Assembly (NCBI GenBank): GCA_017432405.1
Contig: JAFRJF010000227.1
Location: forward strand, 1 to 7,564
From: Clostridia bacterium
GTDB taxonomy: Bacteria; Bacillota_A; Clostridia; Christensenellales; Aristaeellaceae
Direction: 5' to 3'
DNA length: 7,564 bases
Shown: one piece after another, positions 1-5,945 of the stretch
How the letters are laid out: each line of letters opens with the position of its first letter
Position numbering within the stretch: the stretch's first letter is position 1
Program-made: the position numbers and the translations under genes
The notes under the pieces: model-generated
Databases searched by the model: none
The model's input: only the letters and a program-made list of their open reading frames with translations
Told to the model about the DNA's origin: nothing

Positions 1-225
1 ACAAATCAGTATTTGAGGGGTTAGGGGTTAGGTTTTAGGGGTTAGGGAAGGAGGAAATCCTGACGGATTTCTTTGATTCATAGGATTACGAAGAGCCAGA
101 AACCCCGTAGTTTCAATAAAATCAAACAAATCCCGCAGGGATTTGTACCACCCCTAACCCCTATCCCCTAAAACCTAACCCCTGAATACTGATTTATCGA
201 GCATCAGCTCGATAAATCAGTATTT
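1..225. repeat. Composite palindromic element, copy 1 (left end cut by window)
   Basis: Non-coding structured repeat. Reading rightward it holds the inner arm of a terminal hairpin (from 1), a G-rich heptad array (17-47), a small hairpin (54-60 with 65-71), an inner stem (72-78 with 120-126) enclosing a short GAAAC/GTTTC hairpin (99-103 with 110-114), a perfect 8-bp hairpin (127-134 with 138-145), a C-rich heptad array (151-182) and a terminal 18-bp hairpin (185-202 with 207-224). The reverse complement of 3936-4182 matches it at all but about 11 of roughly 225 positions by my hand alignment, and most differences fall in loops or keep pairing. There is no ORF and no transposase, so if mobile it would depend on an enzyme made elsewhere, as MITEs and REP sequences do. 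Its right edge supplies two bases of the pyrI stop codon. I do not recognise it as a named family. Confidence 0.88.
17..47 (+). repeat. G-rich heptad array, telomere-like, possible G-quadruplex
   Basis: Four tandem heptads plus a GGG remnant: two GGGGTTA, one GGTTTTA, one GGGGTTA. Three of the runs are GGGG, with a further GG and a final GGG, separated by short TTA or TTTTA spacers, which is the pattern of a potential G-quadruplex. The facing array at 151-182 is the C-rich counterpart (GGGGTTA, GGTTTTA, GGGGATA, GGGGTTA and GGGG when read on the other strand). The strand could therefore form either a long duplex stem or separate G4 and C-rich structures. The equivalent arrays of the second copy are at 4112-4142 (G-rich on the minus strand) and 3978-4009 (G-rich on the plus strand). 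Confidence 0.8.
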
Positions 226-640
226 ATTCCGCCTTCGTCTCGCAGTACGCGCAGCGGTAGACGGCGCGGCGGGGGTCGGTGAGGTTGAAGACGTGGGGCA
301 GCTCCTGCTCCACGCTGGTGATGCAGCGGGGGTTCTTGCACTTCAGCACGTCCCGGATCTGCTTGGGCAGGGTCAGGTGCTTCTTCTCGATCAGCACGCC
401 GTCCCGGATCACGTTCACGGTGATCTCTGGGTCGATGAAGCCCAGTATGTCCAGGTCCGGCTCCATGGCGGAGTCGATCTTGATGATGTCCTTGCGCCCC
501 TGCTTGTGGCTGGGGGCGTTCTTGATGATGGCTACAGAGCAATCCAGGCTGTCCAGGCCCAGGTATTTGTAGATCTCCATGCTCTTGCCGGCCTTGATGT
601 GGTCCAGCACGATGCCGTTGCGTATGGAATCGATGTGCAT
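224..640 (-). CDS. pyrI: Aspartate carbamoyltransferase regulatory chain
   Basis: PyrI, 138 residues, a usual length for the family. It binds nucleotide effectors and forms the cytosolic ATCase holoenzyme with PyrB. The N-terminal allosteric domain begins [15 protein letters not shown], followed by a GLIE-type region near residues 38-90. The C-terminal zinc domain has the four expected cysteines: C101 and C106 (CKNPRC), C130 and C133 (CAYC). This zinc site is what docks the regulatory chain to PyrB. The start is chosen because the ATG shares one base with the pyrB stop (TAATG) and a GGAGGTGG ribosome binding site lies just upstream; a longer open frame upstream is only a shadow over pyrB. It is the last gene of the block. 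Its TAA stop is made of one genomic base and two bases of the adjoining repeat, so the true ancestral end may have differed slightly. Confidence 0.96.
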   Translation of the reverse strand: MHIDSIRNGIVLDHIKAGKSMEIYKYLGLDSLDCSVAIIKNAPSHKQGRKDIIKIDSAMEPDLDILGFIDPEITVNVIRDGVLIEKKHLTLPKQIRDVLKCKNPRCITSVEQELPHVFNLTDPRRAVYRCAYCETKAE

Positions 641-1554
641 TATGCCACCTCCAGCAGTTTCAGGATCAGCGCCATGCGGATGTACTTGCCGTACAGGGCC
701 TGCCGGAAGTAGCAGGCGCGGGGGTCGGCGTCCACGGCGGTGGAAATCTCGTTCACCCGGGGCAGCGGGTGCAGTATCGAAAGATCGGGCTTGGCGGTCA
801 GCAGCTTTTCCGGGGTGAGGATGTAGCTGTCCTTCAGGCGCAGGTAATCCTCCTCGTTGAAGAAGCGCTCCCGCTGCACCCGGGTCATGTACAGGATGTC
901 CAGCTCGCCCATGACCGAGGCAAGGTCGGTGGTCTGCACGTAGTCGATGTGCTTCTGCTGCAATATCTCCTTCTTGATGTAGCTGGGCAGCTTCAGCTCC
1001 TCCGGGGAGATCAGCGCGAACCTCATGCCCCTGTAGCGGGCCATGGCGGCGATCAGCGAGTGGACCGTGCGGCCGAACTTTAAATCGCCGCACACGCCGA
1101 TGGTCAGGTCGTTCAGACGCCCCTTCTCCCGGCTGATGGTCAGCAGGTCGGTCAGCGTCTGGGTGGGGTGCAGGTGGCCGCCGTCCCCGGCGTTGATCAC
1201 CGGCACCGTGGCGGCCATCGAGGCCACCAGCGGCGCGCCCTCCTTGGGGTGGCGCATGGCGATGATGTCGGCGTAGCCGCTGACCACCCGCACGGTGTCG
1301 CTGACGCTCTCGCCCTTGGCGGCGCTGCTGCTCTGGGCCTCGGAGAAGCCCAGCACCTGGCCGCCCAGCTCGTACATGGCGGCCTCGAAGCTCAGGCGCG
1401 TGCGGGTGGAGGGCTCGAAGAACAACGTGGCCAGCTTTTTATATTTGCACTTCTCCCGGTAGTCGTCGGGGTGGGCGATGATGTCGTTGGCCAGGGCGAT
1501 CAGCTCGTCGATCTCCTCGACGGAAAGCTGCTGGATGTCGATCAGGCTTCTCAT
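640..1554 (-). CDS. pyrB: Aspartate carbamoyltransferase catalytic chain
   Basis: PyrB, 304 residues, the normal length. It condenses carbamoyl phosphate with aspartate to carbamoyl aspartate, the committed step of pyrimidine synthesis. Visible active-site motifs are the carbamoyl-phosphate loop FFEPSTRTR (45-53), the SSSAAKGES segment (76-83, with K80) that is contributed across subunits in the family, RHP at 101-103, [11 protein letters not shown] (127-137), KFGRT (159-163), MTRVQRERF (223-231) and HPLPRVNEI (262-270). All key residues appear intact. Start and stop are fixed by context: its ATG overlaps the pyrE stop by four bases (ATGA) and its TAA overlaps the pyrI start, so the three are almost certainly co-translated. 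Pairing with PyrI indicates an allosterically regulated ATCase holoenzyme, unlike the unregulated trimer of Bacillus subtilis. Confidence 0.98.
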   Translation of the reverse strand: MRSLIDIQQLSVEEIDELIALANDIIAHPDDYREKCKYKKLATLFFEPSTRTRLSFEAAMYELGGQVLGFSEAQSSSAAKGESVSDTVRVVSGYADIIAMRHPKEGAPLVASMAATVPVINAGDGGHLHPTQTLTDLLTISREKGRLNDLTIGVCGDLKFGRTVHSLIAAMARYRGMRFALISPEELKLPSYIKKEILQQKHIDYVQTTDLASVMGELDILYMTRVQRERFFNEEDYLRLKDSYILTPEKLLTAKPDLSILHPLPRVNEISTAVDADPRACYFRQALYGKYIRMALILKLLEVA

Positions 1555-2189
1555 GCGTCGCCTCCGATCCAGCTCTCGTCCGAGGGGTTGTCCCGGAATT
1601 TGAGCAGCCGCGCCACATCCTCCGGCTTGATATAGCCGGTTTCGGCGGCGACCTTGGCCACGGCGTCCAGGTTGGTCAGGCTGACGTTCCTGACCTTCGC
1701 CGCCGCCAGCCGGTCCAGGCCCTTCTGCATGCCGTAGGTGAATATGGATGCGATGCCCAGCACCTCGGCCCCGGCCTCGCGCAGGGCCTCCACGACCTCG
1801 ACGCAGCTGCCGGCGGTGGAGATCAGGTCCTCGACCACGACCACCTTCTGGCCGGGCTCCAGCCTGCCCTCGATGCGGTTGCCGCGCCCGTGGTCCTTCG
1901 CGCCGGAGCGCACGTAGCCCATGGGCAGGTTCATCAGGTGGCCCACGATGGCCGCGTGGGCGATGCCGGCGGTGGACGTGCCCATCAGCACCTCGACGTC
2001 CGGGTACTCCCGGCGGATGACCTCGGCCAGGCCGTTTTCCACGTCGTTGCGCACGGCGGGGGCGGTCAGGGTGAGCCGGTTGTCGCAGTAGATCGGCGAC
2101 TTGATGCCGCTGGCCCAAATAAACGGTTCGTCGGGGCGAAGAAATACCGCGCCGATGCTCAGCAAGTCTTTGGCGATAAGATTCTGCAT
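1551..2189 (-). CDS. pyrE: Orotate phosphoribosyltransferase
   Basis: PyrE, 212 residues, a type I phosphoribosyltransferase of normal length. It joins orotate and PRPP to give orotidine 5'-phosphate. The PRPP-binding signature [13 protein letters not shown] is at 116-128, with the acidic pair E120-D121. The flexible catalytic loop GAKDHGRGN (96-104) follows RS, and [10 protein letters not shown] (70-79) forms the pyrophosphate-side loop. The [13 protein letters not shown] region (26-38) matches the orotate end of the family. The ATG is preceded by AGGAGG with eight bases between. Upstream is a 69-bp gap to pyrF that contains a perfect hairpin; downstream the stop overlaps the pyrB start. It follows the previous enzyme's gene pyrF in reverse pathway order. 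Confidence 0.97.
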   Translation of the reverse strand: MQNLIAKDLLSIGAVFLRPDEPFIWASGIKSPIYCDNRLTLTAPAVRNDVENGLAEVIRREYPDVEVLMGTSTAGIAHAAIVGHLMNLPMGYVRSGAKDHGRGNRIEGRLEPGQKVVVVEDLISTAGSCVEVVEALREAGAEVLGIASIFTYGMQKGLDRLAAAKVRNVSLTNLDAVAKVAAETGYIKPEDVARLLKFRDNPSDESWIGGDA

Positions 2190-2218
2190 ATGATTATCCT
2201 CCTTGAATGGGTGGGTAA

Positions 2219-2255
2219 ATTCTGATTTATCGAGCTGTGCTCGATAAATCAGAAT
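2219..2255. repeat. Solo hairpin of the repeat family, between pyrF and pyrE
   Basis: A perfect 17-bp inverted repeat (2219-2235 and 2239-2255) around a TGT loop, with arm ATTCTGATTTATCGAGC. It differs by one base over this length from the terminal hairpin arm of the large element (AATACTGATTTATCGAGC at 185-202). On the minus strand it begins three bases after the pyrF stop codon. It ends about 15 bases before the pyrE ribosome binding site. There is no following run of T, so it does not look like a standard Rho-independent terminator. In mRNA it could block 3' exonucleases or define a processing site between the two cistrons; that is inference. Confidence 0.85.
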
Positions 2256-2258
2256 CTG

Positions 2259-2963
2259 TCAGTCAACAAATTCCGCAACACATCTCCGATACGCGTTGAC
2301 GGGGTCTTCGCTTGCGGTGATGGGCCTTCCCACGACGATGTAGTCGCTGCCCAGCTCCCTGGCGCGCTCGGGGGTGGTGACGCGGACCTGGTCGCCCACC
2401 GCGCCGTCGGCAAAGCGCACGCCGGGGGTCACGGTGATGAAGCCCGCGCCGCAGCCCTCGTGGACCACGGGGCTCTCAAGGGGAGAGCAGACCACGCCGT
2501 CCAGGCCCGCAGCCCGGGCGTTCTTCGCGTAGTGCATGACCACCTCGGGGAGGGGCCGGTCGATCAGCAGCTCGTCCCTCATGCGCTGCTCGCTGGTGCT
2601 CGTCAGCTGGGTCACCGCGATCAGCAGGGGCCGTGTGCCGTCCGGGCGGGTCAGGCCCTCCAGCGCGGCCTTCATCATCTCGATCGTGCCGAAGGCGTGC
2701 AGGTTGGTCATGTCCACGTCCAGGTCCCGCAGCACCGCCATGGACTTTTTGACCGTGTTGGGAATGTCGCAGAGCTTCAAATCGAGGAAGATCCGGTGGC
2801 CCCGCCGCTTGATCTCCCGCACGATCTCCGGACCCGCGCCGTAGAACAGCTCCATGCCGATCTTCACGTAGGGCTTGCGGGCCTCGCCGCTGAACTTGTC
2901 GAGGAAGGAAAGCACCGCCTCGCGGCTGGAAAAGTCGCAGGCGACGATGACGTCTTTACCCAT
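2259..2963 (-). CDS. pyrF: Orotidine 5'-phosphate decarboxylase
   Basis: PyrF, 234 residues, the short bacterial form of the OMP decarboxylase TIM barrel. It converts OMP to UMP, the last step of the pathway. Beta-strand one ends in VACD (D10), the next catalytic lysine is K34 (VKIGMELF), and the charged catalytic tetrad DxKxxD is at D61, K63 and D66 in DLKLCDIPNTV. The phosphate-gripping TPGVR (179-183) and VGRPI (211-215) motifs are intact. The residue before D66 is Cys, where many orthologues have His; this position is not one of the catalytic carboxylates or lysines. The ATG has a GGAGG site nine bases upstream. The gene starts 34 bp after the AEC transporter and ends just before the solo hairpin. 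Confidence 0.97.
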   Translation of the reverse strand: MGKDVIVACDFSSREAVLSFLDKFSGEARKPYVKIGMELFYGAGPEIVREIKRRGHRIFLDLKLCDIPNTVKKSMAVLRDLDVDMTNLHAFGTIEMMKAALEGLTRPDGTRPLLIAVTQLTSTSEQRMRDELLIDRPLPEVVMHYAKNARAAGLDGVVCSPLESPVVHEGCGAGFITVTPGVRFADGAVGDQVRVTTPERARELGSDYIVVGRPITASEDPVNAYRRCVAEFVD

Positions 2964-2997
2964 GATGGTACACCTCCGTTGTTTGGTTCCTCATTAT

Positions 2998-3915
2998 TCA
3001 AAGTATCCTTTGTCCCACGCTGATGATGATCGGCAGCGTGGCGGCGAAGAGCAGGGTGGACAGGATCACCGTGTGGGCGCAGAATTCTGGGGCCTTGTCG
3101 TAGCGTATGGCGTAGATGCTGGTCAGGGTCGCGCAGGGGCAGGCCAGGTAGACCAGCACGCACAGCCGGGCATCCGCGTCCAGGGGCAGAAGCCGCAGGA
3201 TCAGCATGCCGGCGAGGGGGATGACCAGGTTGCGCAGCGCGGCGATCAGGTAGGACCTGCCCTGGCGCAGCACCGTCATAAGGGCGCTCTCCGACAGCAT
3301 CACGCCGATGATGATCAGCGACAGCGGCGTGATCATCGCGCCGATGCCCGAGACCACCGTCTGCACCGGGGCGGGGAAGTGGAGCTTCGCCGCCAGCATG
3401 CCCACCAGCGCCAGGGTGGACACCATCGACGGGGTCAGCAGGTTCTTCGGGTCCATCCGGCCGCCGGTGAACAGGCTGTGCTGCACCGAGAAGAACAGCA
3501 CGTTGAAGGCGATCATGGCGCTGGCGTTGTACAGCACCGCCATGTCCCCGAACAGCGCCCGGCACAAGGGCAGCCCCAGGAAGGTGCAGTTGGGGTAGGT
3601 CAGCAGGCCGGTGGCCGCGGCGGTCATCTCCGGCGGGGCCTTGCGGGCGCGGTGGACGGCGACGGAGAGGCCGGTCACGCAGCCGTAGACCGCCAGCGTG
3701 AAGCCCAGCGCCACCAGCATGCCGCCCATCTCCTTCCCCCCGACCTCCTGGGAGGCGGCGGAGAGGATCGTGAAGGGCAGTATCAGCGTGGAGCACAGCC
3801 CGGACAGGTAGCGGCGCTGTTCGGGGGTGATCAGCTTCAGCTTGCCCGCCCCGAAGCCCACCAGCACGTAGAGCAGTATGACCAGGATCTGGGTGAAGAC
3901 CAGGGACATGGACAT
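2998..3915 (-). CDS. AEC-family transporter (auxin efflux carrier type)
   Basis: A 305-residue polytopic membrane protein, the normal length of bacterial AEC permeases. I see about ten hydrophobic segments, near residues 5-25, 40-58, 65-87, 110-128, 131-150, 161-180, 186-206, 222-244, 250-270 and 281-301. A family-typical stretch, YPNCTFLGLPLCRALFG (107-123), crosses the middle, and the first helix ends in GxGAGKLKLITPE. AEC proteins move small organic anions such as malate or malonate, and some members are of unknown substrate. Its position between pyrD and pyrF, 34 bp ahead of pyrF, suggests a pyrimidine-related anion (orotate, dihydroorotate, carbamoyl aspartate), but this is only inferred from context. 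The start is chosen from AAAGGAGG seven bases before the first ATG. A second ATG two codons on is possible. The upstream gap is occupied almost entirely by the large repeat. Confidence 0.9.
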   Translation of the reverse strand: MSMSLVFTQILVILLYVLVGFGAGKLKLITPEQRRYLSGLCSTLILPFTILSAASQEVGGKEMGGMLVALGFTLAVYGCVTGLSVAVHRARKAPPEMTAAATGLLTYPNCTFLGLPLCRALFGDMAVLYNASAMIAFNVLFFSVQHSLFTGGRMDPKNLLTPSMVSTLALVGMLAAKLHFPAPVQTVVSGIGAMITPLSLIIIGVMLSESALMTVLRQGRSYLIAALRNLVIPLAGMLILRLLPLDADARLCVLVYLACPCATLTSIYAIRYDKAPEFCAHTVILSTLLFAATLPIIISVGQRIL

Positions 3916-3935
3916 GGGGAGGCCTCCTTTCGGGA

Positions 3936-4182
3936 AATACTGATTTGTCGAGCTGATGCTCGATAAATCAGTATTCAGGGGTTAGGTTTTAGGGGTTAGG
4001 GGTTAGGGGTGGTGCAAATCCCTACAGGATTTGTTTGATTATATTGAAACTACAGGGATTCTGGCTCTTCGTTATCCTATAAATCAAAGAAATCCGCAGG
4101 ATTTCCTCCTTCCCTAACCCCTAAAACCTAACCCCTAACCCCTCAAATACTGATTTGTCGCAACGCGACAAATCAGTATTTG
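3936..4182. repeat. Composite palindromic element, copy 2 (complete, inverted)
   Basis: The full-length copy, in the opposite orientation to 1-225. Left terminal hairpin: 3936-3953 with 3958-3975, loop TGAT. Right terminal hairpin: 4144-4161 with 4165-4182, an 18-bp stem with loop AAC. Between them are facing heptad arrays (3978-4009 and 4112-4142) and the core with two small AAATCC/GGATTT hairpins and an inner TTTGATT/AATCAAA-type stem. The inner end lies just before the AEC ribosome binding site and the outer end lies inside the 3' end of pyrD. On the minus strand there is a TATAAT-like hexamer in the core, but no convincing -35 at the right spacing, so I do not call a promoter. Whether transcription from pyrD passes through to the transporter cannot be told from sequence. 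Confidence 0.92.
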
Positions 4183-5077
4183 CCAGCTCGGACAGCGCTG
4201 CGATGCCGTACCGCTCCATTTCCCCCGGCAGGGCTCCGACGATGCGCTTGCAGGCGTAGGGGTCGACCAGGTTGGCCGCGCCCACCTCCACCGCCGTGGC
4301 GCCGGCCATCAGCATCTCCAGCACGTCGGCGGCGGTGGAGATGCCGCCCATGCCGATCACGGGGATGTCCACGGCCCGGGCCACCTGGTACACCATCCGC
4401 AGGGCCACCGGGAACACCGCCGGGCCGGACAGGCCGCCGGTGGTGTTGGCGATGACCGGGCGGCGGGTGCGCAGGTCGATGCGCATGCCCATCAGCGTGT
4501 TGATTAGGCTCAGGCCGTCGGCCCCGGCGTCCGCGCAGGCTTTGGCGATGGACACGATGTCGGTCACGTTGGGGGACAGCTTCATGATCACCGGCTTGGT
4601 GGTCACCGCCTTCACGGCCTTCGTGACCTCGGCGGCGCAGGCCGGGTCGGTGCCGAAGCTCATGCCGCCGTGCTGCACGTTGGGGCAGCTGATGTTGACC
4701 TCCAGCCAGCCCACCTGCTCGCAGCCGTCCAGCAGGGCACAGGTCTCGGCGTACTCACCCACGGAGAAGCCCGAGACGTTGGCCATCACCGGCCTCTGGA
4801 AGATCTTCTTGATGTTCGGCAGCTCCTCGGCGATCACCTTCTCCACGCCGGGGTTTTGCAGCCCCACCGCGTTGAGCATGCCCGCCGGGGCCTCCGCGAT
4901 GCGGGGCAGCGGGTTGCCCAGCCGGGGGCGGCGGGTGGTGCCCTTGAAGGAGAAGGTGCCGAGGATGTTGATGTCGTACAGCTCGGCGAACTCCCGCCCA
5001 TAGCCGAACGTGCCAGAGGCGGGGATCACCGGGTTGGGCAGCTCGATGCCGAGGAGGCTTACACGGGTGTCGGGCAT
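4121..5077 (-). CDS. pyrD: Dihydroorotate dehydrogenase, class 1B catalytic subunit, with repeat-encoded tail
   Basis: PyrD class 1B, 318 residues as read. With PyrK it oxidises dihydroorotate to orotate using FMN and passes electrons to NAD+ through PyrK. Motifs: FSFKGTTRRPRLGNP (42-56), NAVGLQNPG (69-77), NISCPN with the class-1 catalytic cysteine C131 (128-133), K166 in MKLSPN, NTTGGLSGPA (211-220) and GMGGI (242-246). The start at 5077 is chosen for its AAGGA site eight bases upstream; a longer frame reaches back into the palindrome at 5097-5179 and is not needed. Residues up to about SELA (299) look like the family. The last 19 residues are encoded by the repeat at 3936-4182: a terminal hairpin, then two heptads, ending at the TAG of a GGTTTTA unit. 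The fold and active site should be unaffected. Confidence 0.95.
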   Translation of the reverse strand: MPDTRVSLLGIELPNPVIPASGTFGYGREFAELYDINILGTFSFKGTTRRPRLGNPLPRIAEAPAGMLNAVGLQNPGVEKVIAEELPNIKKIFQRPVMANVSGFSVGEYAETCALLDGCEQVGWLEVNISCPNVQHGGMSFGTDPACAAEVTKAVKAVTTKPVIMKLSPNVTDIVSIAKACADAGADGLSLINTLMGMRIDLRTRRPVIANTTGGLSGPAVFPVALRMVYQVARAVDIPVIGMGGISTAADVLEMLMAGATAVEVGAANLVDPYACKRIVGALPGEMERYGIAALSELANTDLSRCDKSVFEGLGVRF

Positions 5078-5096
5078 GGGATCAGTCCTTTCGTGG

Positions 5097-5179
5097 AATT
5101 GAGAATGGAGAATGGAGAATTGAGAATTAAATGCGATTAGGGCCATTCATTCTCAATTCTCAATTTTCAATTCTCAATT
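5097..5179. repeat. Heptad palindrome between pyrK and pyrD
   Basis: A large imperfect inverted repeat. The left arm (5097-5128) is a run of AATTGAG, AATGGAG, AATGGAG, AATTGAG heptads; the right arm (about 5148-5179) is the complement, with about 28 of 31 positions pairing by hand. The centre of roughly 20 bases holds GCGATTAGGGCC. The 101-bp gap between pyrK and pyrD is almost wholly this palindrome: it begins within the pyrK TAA stop and ends a few bases before the pyrD ribosome binding site. No T-run follows in the direction of transcription. It is unrelated in sequence to the GGGGTTA element but built on the same plan, with seven-base units facing each other. Confidence 0.85.
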
Positions 5180-5910
5180 TATTTATCTTTCCATATAATC
5201 TCGTCATAGCTCAAAACGGGCCCGTCCCTGCAGATCCGCTTGTAGCCGTTGGCCGTCTCGCAGGTGCAGCCCATGCAGGCGCCGAAGCCGCAGGCCATGC
5301 GGGCCTCGAAGGAGAACTGGCCGGCGGCGCAGGCGGCGTGGACGGCGCGGAGCATCGGCTCCGGGCCGCAGGCGCAGACGTAGGCGCCGGGCTTCAGGGC
5401 GGCGGTGACGAAGCCCTTCGTGCCGGCGGTGCCGTCGGCGGTGGTCACGGTCACGGGCACGCCCAGGGCGGCGACCTGCATGTCGTAGAAGATCTCTGCG
5501 GCGGTGTTGAAGCCCAGGATCACCGAGGGCTTCTTGCCTGCGGCCAGCAGCCGCTTGGCCAGGCCGTACAGCGGCGGCACGCCCACGCCGCCGCCCACCA
5601 GCACGGGGGCGGCGGGGCAGGCGGCGACGTCGTAGCCGTTGCCCAGGCCGGTCAGGCAGTTGAGGGTGTCACCGGAGGCCATCTTCGAGAGCTGTTCGGT
5701 GCCCCGGCCCACGACCTTGTAGATCAGGGTGAGGGTGTCGTCGTTCCAGTCGCAGACCGAGATCGGCCGGCGCAGGAACAGCCCGTCCAGCGCGATGTTC
5801 ACGAACTGGCCGGGCCGGGTGATGGACGAGGTGTCGCCCCGCAGCACCATGCGGTATACGCAGGGGGCGAGGGGGGTGGTTTCGGTGACGGTGTAGGTGG
5901 TTTGTTTCAT
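5179..5910 (-). CDS. pyrK: Dihydroorotate dehydrogenase electron transfer subunit
   Basis: PyrK, 243 residues, a usual length. It carries FAD and a [2Fe-2S] cluster and transfers electrons from the FMN of PyrD to NAD+ in the cytosolic PyrD2-PyrK2 complex. The N-terminal flavin domain has RPGQFVNI (32-39) and the FAD motif RRPIS (47-51). The NAD-binding domain has VGGGVGVPPL (105-114) and CGPEPM (181-186). The cluster ligands are C207, C212 and C215 in ACGFGACMGC, and C227. All four are present. The start has AAAGGAG five bases upstream of ATG. It lies only 35 bp downstream of hicB with no terminator between, so it may be transcribed from the hicAB promoter, from carB read-through, or both. 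Confidence 0.97.
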   Translation of the reverse strand: MKQTTYTVTETTPLAPCVYRMVLRGDTSSITRPGQFVNIALDGLFLRRPISVCDWNDDTLTLIYKVVGRGTEQLSKMASGDTLNCLTGLGNGYDVAACPAAPVLVGGGVGVPPLYGLAKRLLAAGKKPSVILGFNTAAEIFYDMQVAALGVPVTVTTADGTAGTKGFVTAALKPGAYVCACGPEPMLRAVHAACAAGQFSFEARMACGFGACMGCTCETANGYKRICRDGPVLSYDEIIWKDK

Positions 5911-5945
5911 TGGAGCTCCTTTGTTTGCTGTGAAATTCCTGATGC

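Noticed and set aside
185..224. Rho-independent terminator after pyrI
   Set aside because: The hairpin is strong, but no T-run follows on the minus strand; the next bases are CAGGGGTTAGG.
1..225. True telomere or chromosome end
   Set aside because: The GGGGTTA arrays are short, paired in opposite directions inside an element, and a second copy is internal at 3936-4182 between genes.
1555..2118. N-terminal extension of the pyrB frame reaching far into pyrE
   Set aside because: The extension is an out-of-frame shadow of pyrE, rich in Arg, Gly and Pro. PyrB begins at 1554, where its ATG overlaps the pyrE stop.
2259..2963. PyrF inactive because DLKLCDIPNT has Cys where His is common
   Set aside because: The catalytic Asp and Lys residues are all present; the changed position is not part of the charged tetrad.
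2875..3966. Long plus-strand open frame of 363 codons over the AEC transporter and the pyrF 5' end
   Set aside because: Its product is low-complexity and rich in Gln, His, Gly and Arg, as expected for the antisense of a high-GC gene. The minus strand carries a clear membrane protein and PyrF.
4023..4060. Promoter in the core of copy 2 from a minus-strand TATAAT
   Set aside because: No acceptable -35 hexamer lies 16-18 bases upstream, and copy 1 has TAAAAT at the same place.
1..4182. CRISPR array
   Set aside because: The repeats are seven-base tandem units or hairpins with no spacers of constant length and no cas genes.
5078..5146. A start for PyrD 23 codons upstream of 5077
   Set aside because: The added residues are translated from the AATTGAG palindrome and have no ribosome binding site. 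The start at 5077 has AAGGA at good spacing and gives the normal N-terminus.
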